A model generated the notes under the pieces. It was given only the letters and a program-made list of their open reading frames with translations. It had not been told where the DNA came from and ran no database searches. Positions 5,726-9,139 of a stretch of 9,139 nt of DNA are shown here, piece after piece. Each line of letters begins with the position of its first letter. Within the stretch, counting starts at the first letter, position 1. Position numbers and translations under genes: made by a program. This DNA is from Candidatus Onthocola stercoravium (GTDB taxonomy: Bacteria; Bacillota_I; Bacilli_A; RF39; UBA660). The DNA lies in assembly GCA_018711775.1 (NCBI GenBank), contig DVHV01000187.1, positions 1 through 9,139 of the forward strand. The letters run 5' to 3'.

Positions 5726-8245
5726 TTATAATATTTTTGCCAGTTTTTCCTCTTCTTCCACCAAAGTCTTTCTTTCCTTTTCAACCAATTCTTGCGGAGC
5801 CTTATTTACATAGTTAACATTCGCTAGTAATTTCTTACGTCTTTCAATACTTTGTTTTAATGATTCAATTTGTTTTTGTTTAAGTTCTAAATCTTCCTTA
5901 CTAAGCACTACTTCATAATAAATATCTAAATCATAATCTTGATATTTAACATTTATCTTATTTTTGGTAGATTCTTGAACTATCATGGTATCATTAATCT
6001 TTAATACTTTAAATATCAAATCATAATTAGCATCACTATTAACTTTTACTTCGTAATCCTTACCAATTTTGTTTTCTAATTTTACATTTCTAAACATTCT
6101 AATAAATTCTAATTTAGCATTAACACTTTCTAATTCAGTATTAAATACTTCTTTTTTATTGAAAGTTGGATATGTACTAATCATAATATTTTCTTCTTTA
6201 ATTGGAAGCATATTATAAATTTCATCAGTTACATAAGGCATAAATGAATGTAACATTTTAAGAATACTCGTAAGTACTTTAAGAAGAACTGATTTAGTTG
6301 TTAAACTTTCCAAACTAAATTTAGCAAATTCAATATAATTATCACAAAAATCATTCCAGATAAAACTATAAAGTTCAGAGCCAACGATATTAAATTCGTA
6401 ACGTTCCATACTCTTAGTAACAGTTTTTATTAAATTATTTAACTTAGTTAATATCCATTTATCTTCTTCGCTCAAAGCATCTAAAGTATAATTGCTATCA
6501 TTTAAGTCTTCGATATTCATTAAAACAAACCGTGAAGCATTCCATAACTTATTGATAAAGTTCCAAGTAGAAGCAACCTTTTCTTCATCATAACGAAGAT
6601 CCATCCCTGAAGCCGTACTAGTTGCTAAGAAGAAACGTAGAGCATCAGCACCATATTTATCGATAACATCCATTGGGTCAACACCATTACCCAAAGACTT
6701 ACTCATCTTTCTTCCTTCTTTATCACGAATTAAACCATGAATTAAGCAATCTTTAAATGGTCTTTTACCTGTAAAATGTAATCCTTGGAAAGTCATTCTA
6801 TTTACCCAAAAAGGTATAATATCATAACCAGTAACTAAAACATTATTAGGATAGAATTTTTTAAAATCATCAGTAATTTCTGGCCAACCTAAAGTTGAAA
6901 ATGGCCACAAGGCACTACTAAACCAAGTATCTAATACATCTGGATCTTGTACCCAATCATCACCCGGAGCAGCATCTCCAACAAATACTTCATCACCCTT
7001 ATACCAAGCAGGAATTCTGTGTCCCCACCAAAGTTGACGAGATATACACCAATCATATGTTATTTCCATCCAGTGGTTCATGATTTTTTCAAAACGGGCA
7101 GGAACAAAGTTAACTTTAGTATCTTTATTCTTTTGATTTTCTAAAACAGCATCTGCTAAAGGACGCATTTTAACAAACCATTGCTTTGATAAGTATGGTT
7201 CAATCATTACCCCACTTCGCTCACTATGGCCAACATTATGAGTTATTTCTTTAACAGAAATAAGTAAATCTTGTTCTTCTAAGTCTTTAACTAATTCTTC
7301 GCGACAAGCGAAACGATCAAGGCCTGCATACTTACCAGCATTTTCATTCATTGTGCCATCCGGATTAATGACAACAATTCTCTCTAAATTATGTCTATTT
7401 CCTACTTCAAAGTCATTAGGATCATGGGCTGGAGTAATCTTAACGATACCTGTTCCAAATTCTGGATCTGCATGTTCATCTCCGATAATTGGAATAAGTC
7501 TATTAGATATCGGAAGTCTTACCATCTTACCAATTAGCTTATTATAACGATTATCTTGGGGATTTACAGCAACTGCTGTATCTCCGAATAATGTTTCAGG
7601 TCTTGTAGTTGCAACGCACAAATAATCATCAGTTCCCGCAATATAATATTTAATATGATAAAAAGCACCCTTTATTTCTTTATAAATAACTTCTTCATTG
7701 GATAAGGCAGTCATCGCCGCAGGATCCCAGTTAATTATTCTTTCTCCTCGGTAAATTAAACCTTCTTCATGCATTTTTTTAAATACATGAACAACAGCTT
7801 TATTAAGTCCCTCATCAAGAGTAAATCTTTCTTTCGAATAACATAAAGATAAACCTAACTTCGCCCATTGTTTATGGATATTATCAGCATATTCATCTTT
7901 CCAATCCCAAGCATATTTAAGCCATTCTTCACGAGTTAAACTTCTCGGATTAATACCCATATCTTTAAGTTTAGCATCAACTTTAGCTTGGGTTGCAATT
8001 CCTGCATGATCCATCCCCGGAAGCCACATAGCATTATAGCCTTGCATTCTTTTAAAACGAATTAAAATATCTTGCAAAGTTGTATCCCAAGCATGACCTA
8101 AATGTAGTTTTCCTGTAACATTTGGTGGTGGAATAACTATTGCATAAGGTGGTAAATCTGGTCTTTCTTCAAAATAATTGTTTTTAAGCCAACTATCGTA
8201 TTTTCCTTCTTCAACAGTTTTATGATCATATTTTTTATCTAACAT
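5726..8245 (-). CDS. valS: Valyl-tRNA synthetase
   Basis: Charges tRNA-Val with valine in the cytoplasm. This is a class I aminoacyl-tRNA synthetase of 839 residues, somewhat shorter than the roughly 880 of Bacillus. The HIGH signature is HLGH (48-51) in PPPNVTGKLHLGHAW and the KMSKS loop is at 513-517. Between them lies the CP1 editing domain with ATTRPETLFGDTAVAVNP, which removes mischarged threonine in this family, then GTGIVKITPAHDPNDF, DWCISRQLWWGHRIPAWY and DPDVLDTWFSSALWPFSTLGWP. An anticodon-binding helical domain and a C-terminal coiled coil (about 785-839, very rich in K and E) complete it. The start at 8245 has AGAGGG 5 bases upstream, inside the end of the NUDIX gene, whose stop is one base away, so the two are translationally coupled. 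Regulation is by the valine T-box upstream of the NUDIX gene. No terminator hairpin is seen after the stop, so transcripts may run on into the ToxI region. Confidence 0.98.
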   Translation of the reverse strand: MLDKKYDHKTVEEGKYDSWLKNNYFEERPDLPPYAIVIPPPNVTGKLHLGHAWDTTLQDILIRFKRMQGYNAMWLPGMDHAGIATQAKVDAKLKDMGINPRSLTREEWLKYAWDWKDEYADNIHKQWAKLGLSLCYSKERFTLDEGLNKAVVHVFKKMHEEGLIYRGERIINWDPAAMTALSNEEVIYKEIKGAFYHIKYYIAGTDDYLCVATTRPETLFGDTAVAVNPQDNRYNKLIGKMVRLPISNRLIPIIGDEHADPEFGTGIVKITPAHDPNDFEVGNRHNLERIVVINPDGTMNENAGKYAGLDRFACREELVKDLEEQDLLISVKEITHNVGHSERSGVMIEPYLSKQWFVKMRPLADAVLENQKNKDTKVNFVPARFEKIMNHWMEITYDWCISRQLWWGHRIPAWYKGDEVFVGDAAPGDDWVQDPDVLDTWFSSALWPFSTLGWPEITDDFKKFYPNNVLVTGYDIIPFWVNRMTFQGLHFTGKRPFKDCLIHGLIRDKEGRKMSKSLGNGVDPMDVIDKYGADALRFFLATSTASGMDLRYDEEKVASTWNFINKLWNASRFVLMNIEDLNDSNYTLDALSEEDKWILTKLNNLIKTVTKSMERYEFNIVGSELYSFIWNDFCDNYIEFAKFSLESLTTKSVLLKVLTSILKMLHSFMPYVTDEIYNMLPIKEENIMISTYPTFNKKEVFNTELESVNAKLEFIRMFRNVKLENKIGKDYEVKVNSDANYDLIFKVLKINDTMIVQESTKNKINVKYQDYDLDIYYEVVLSKEDLELKQKQIESLKQSIERRKKLLANVNYVNKAPQELVEKERKTLVEEEEKLAKIL

Positions 8246-8246
8246 A

Positions 8247-8762
8247 TTATCCCTCTTTCCTATATTCTAAATAAGCATTAACTAACGTCTTTAACTCAAC
8301 ATCAGTAAATTTTTTATACTTATTATTTGTTTTACGTCTAATTAAATCATCTATTTCTTCTAGTTTTTTTAGTTGTAATTTAAAATTATAATGTTTTTCA
8401 TAATTTGTCAGTTTCACATTATTTCTATCCACTTCTTGTGGCTCTTTTATGAAAAACAAATCTACTTTGTTTTCCCGATTAACTACTCCATTTTCTCCTG
8501 GAAAATCTTTATGATAAAAGACAAAATTTCCAATATATTTTATATCGTTAATGCTTACCATAATGCCTAACTCTTCCCTTAACTCACGGATTAACGAATC
8601 AGTTATTTTTTCAGAACTTTCGACTCGACCTCCTGGCAAATTAAAAGATGAATTCATATCTGTAATATACAACTTCTCTTCATTATTAAATACTATTGCT
8701 CTTACTTTATGAACAACAGTTTCTAATTCTTCTTTTTTTAAATCATCATTATTTACTAACAT
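8247..8762 (-). CDS. NUDIX hydrolase
   Basis: Hydrolyses a nucleoside diphosphate linked to another group; the substrate cannot be told. With the chosen start it has 171 residues. The complete Nudix box G-x5-E-x7-R-E-L-x-E-E-L-G-I begins in LPGGRVESSE (about residues 42-51) and ends in RELREELGI (about 59-67), with all metal-binding glutamates present. The strands before it (VRAIVFNNEEKLYIT) fit the Nudix fold, while the lysine-rich C-terminal part (about 115-171) lies outside the core. The ATG at 8762 is preferred because GGTGAT (8767-8772) lies upstream with correct spacing. A TTG at 8774 would add four residues but lacks a ribosome binding site and abuts the T-box terminator. It is the first gene after the T-box leader and ends one base before valS, so it should be induced together with valS when tRNA-Val is uncharged. 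Confidence 0.93.
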   Translation of the reverse strand: MLVNNDDLKKEELETVVHKVRAIVFNNEEKLYITDMNSSFNLPGGRVESSEKITDSLIRELREELGIMVSINDIKYIGNFVFYHKDFPGENGVVNRENKVDLFFIKEPQEVDRNNVKLTNYEKHYNFKLQLKKLEEIDDLIRRKTNNKYKKFTDVELKTLVNAYLEYRKEG

Positions 8763-8772
8763 AATAATCACC

Positions 8773-8821
8773 AAAATAAAAAGGATGATACCAAGGAGTC
8801 ATAAATGACGGTACCATCCTT
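8773..8821 (-). terminator. T-box regulated terminator
   Basis: Read on the minus strand, AAGGATGGTACC (8810-8821) pairs with GGTATCATCCTT (8781-8792), a 12-bp stem with one G·U, followed by TTTATTTT. The 17-base loop contains a small hairpin of its own (GTCAT/ATGAC). The upstream arm contains the UGGUACC T-box sequence, so the antiterminator and terminator are mutually exclusive. Confidence 0.9.
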
Positions 8822-8960
8822 TATTTAACTTAATTATTTTAAGGCATCTCTGCCGTATTTCTCCATTTGCAACCTTCAAATAACCTTAATTTTAGTTTTC
8901 ACCAACCACTAAATCTCTTTAAATAAGTATTATTTTACTCCTCAAATTTCTTTGAAATAC
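8773..8960 (-). promoter_or_regulatory. T-box riboswitch leader, valine-specific
   Basis: A cis-acting RNA that senses uncharged tRNA. Stem I is closed by GTATTTC (8954-8960) with GAAATAC (8855-8861), then ATTTG/CAAAT, then the specifier loop: AGTA on the 5' side and GAA-G-GUU-G on the 3' side, with GUU (8871-8873) as valine codon. Above it AAATAA pairs with TTATTT. The apical part has AGAGA and the conserved GGTTGGTGAAAAC between TTTAG and CTAAA. A GGCA-GAGA-TGCC hairpin (8843-8854) corresponds to stem III. UGGUACC (8810-8816) is the T-box sequence that pairs with the tRNA acceptor end. Uncharged tRNA-Val should stabilise the antiterminator and switch on the NUDIX gene and valS. The specifier was read from loop geometry and agrees with the downstream valS. 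Confidence 0.93.
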
Positions 8961-8966
8961 AAATTT

Positions 8967-8995
8967 ATTTTAACAAATAATTTAAGCTTGTTCAA
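8967..8995 (-). promoter_or_regulatory. Promoter of the T-box/NUDIX/valS operon
   Basis: On the minus strand TTGAAC (8990-8995, 4/6), a 17-base spacer and TAAAAT (8967-8972, 5/6). Transcription would start near 8960, exactly at the base of T-box stem I. The -35 box lies inside the last codons of the upstream partial gene. Confidence 0.75.
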
Positions 8996-9139
8996 TAGTT
9001 TGATATAAATTTCCATCTAATATTATTTCAACACCAGCTTCGACTTGATTAAAATATATTGTTTCATATGTTGGCAAATCAATTGTTTTTATTGCTGGGT
9101 TTTCACAATTATCATAAATATATAATTTATTGTTATTAT
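8982..9139 (-). CDS. C-terminal end of an unrecognised gene (partial, 51 codons visible)
   Basis: A minus-strand frame is open from the window edge (first full codon at 9137) to a TAA at 8982-8984. The visible 51 residues begin NNNKLYIYDN, include IKTIDLPTYETIYFN and end DGNLYQTIEQA. The regular alternation of hydrophobic and polar residues suggests beta strands; I do not recognise a family. The promoter of the T-box operon lies within its last codons and no terminator is seen between them, so its transcript may continue into the T-box leader. Being cut by the window edge, neither start nor size is known. Confidence 0.65.
   Translation of the reverse strand, partial: NNNKLYIYDNCENPAIKTIDLPTYETIYFNQVEAGVEIILDGNLYQTIEQA

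Noticed and set aside
213..8245. Mycoplasma genetic code (TGA read as tryptophan)
   Set aside because: The long genes use TGG for tryptophan and run to full family length without in-frame TGA.
8763..8774. TTG start for the NUDIX gene, four codons upstream
   Set aside because: No ribosome binding site precedes it and it abuts the T tract of the T-box terminator; the ATG at 8762 has GGTGAT at good spacing.

Overview
The window is AT-rich (most intergenic stretches are nearly all A/T) and uses the standard genetic code: tryptophan is TGG in the long frames, for example in valS, and TGA does not interrupt them. Strong GGAGG-type ribosome binding sites, a CIRCE element, a T-box leader and a ClpB without its N-terminal domain together suggest a low-GC Firmicutes lineage near the Mollicutes/Erysipelotrichia (an uncultured gut Bacilli of the RF39 kind would fit). 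The species cannot be told from this sequence. All long genes are on the minus strand, so they are described here from high to low coordinates, in the direction of transcription.

Region 9139-8982 holds the last 51 codons of an unrecognised gene. A promoter inside its end (8967-8995) starts a T-box leader (8773-8960). The leader has a specifier-loop GUU (valine), the UGGUACC tRNA-acceptor sequence and a terminator hairpin. It controls a NUDIX hydrolase gene (8247-8762) and, one base after it, valS (5726-8245).

Region 5725-5412 is the most interesting part. Just after valS come a promoter, three perfect 34-nt tandem repeats (5533-5632), a terminator hairpin (5498-5522) and a gene for a ToxN/AbiQ-family endoribonuclease (4914-5411). 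This is the layout of a type III toxin-antitoxin (ToxIN) system, in which a repeat RNA folds into pseudoknots that inhibit the RNase toxin. Unusually, a near-consensus promoter also lies between the terminator and toxN. Closely coupled behind toxN are an FAD-dependent dehydrogenase of the COG2509 type (3517-4902) and an unrecognised 263-residue protein (2715-3506), ended by a strong terminator (2642-2663).

Region 2392-2714 has no long gene but carries, on the plus strand, a 27-codon ORF for a small hydrophobic peptide with a very good ribosome binding site (2571-2654). It resembles a type I toxin, and its 3' end is overlapped by the opposing operon's terminator.

Region 2391-1 holds a CIRCE operator overlapping a sigma-A promoter, then clpB (213-2324, short form lacking the N domain), its terminator (185-217) and an AT-rich tail with a possible promoter pointing out of the window. 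The window thus combines protein quality control and tRNA charging with one convincing and one possible toxin-antitoxin locus.
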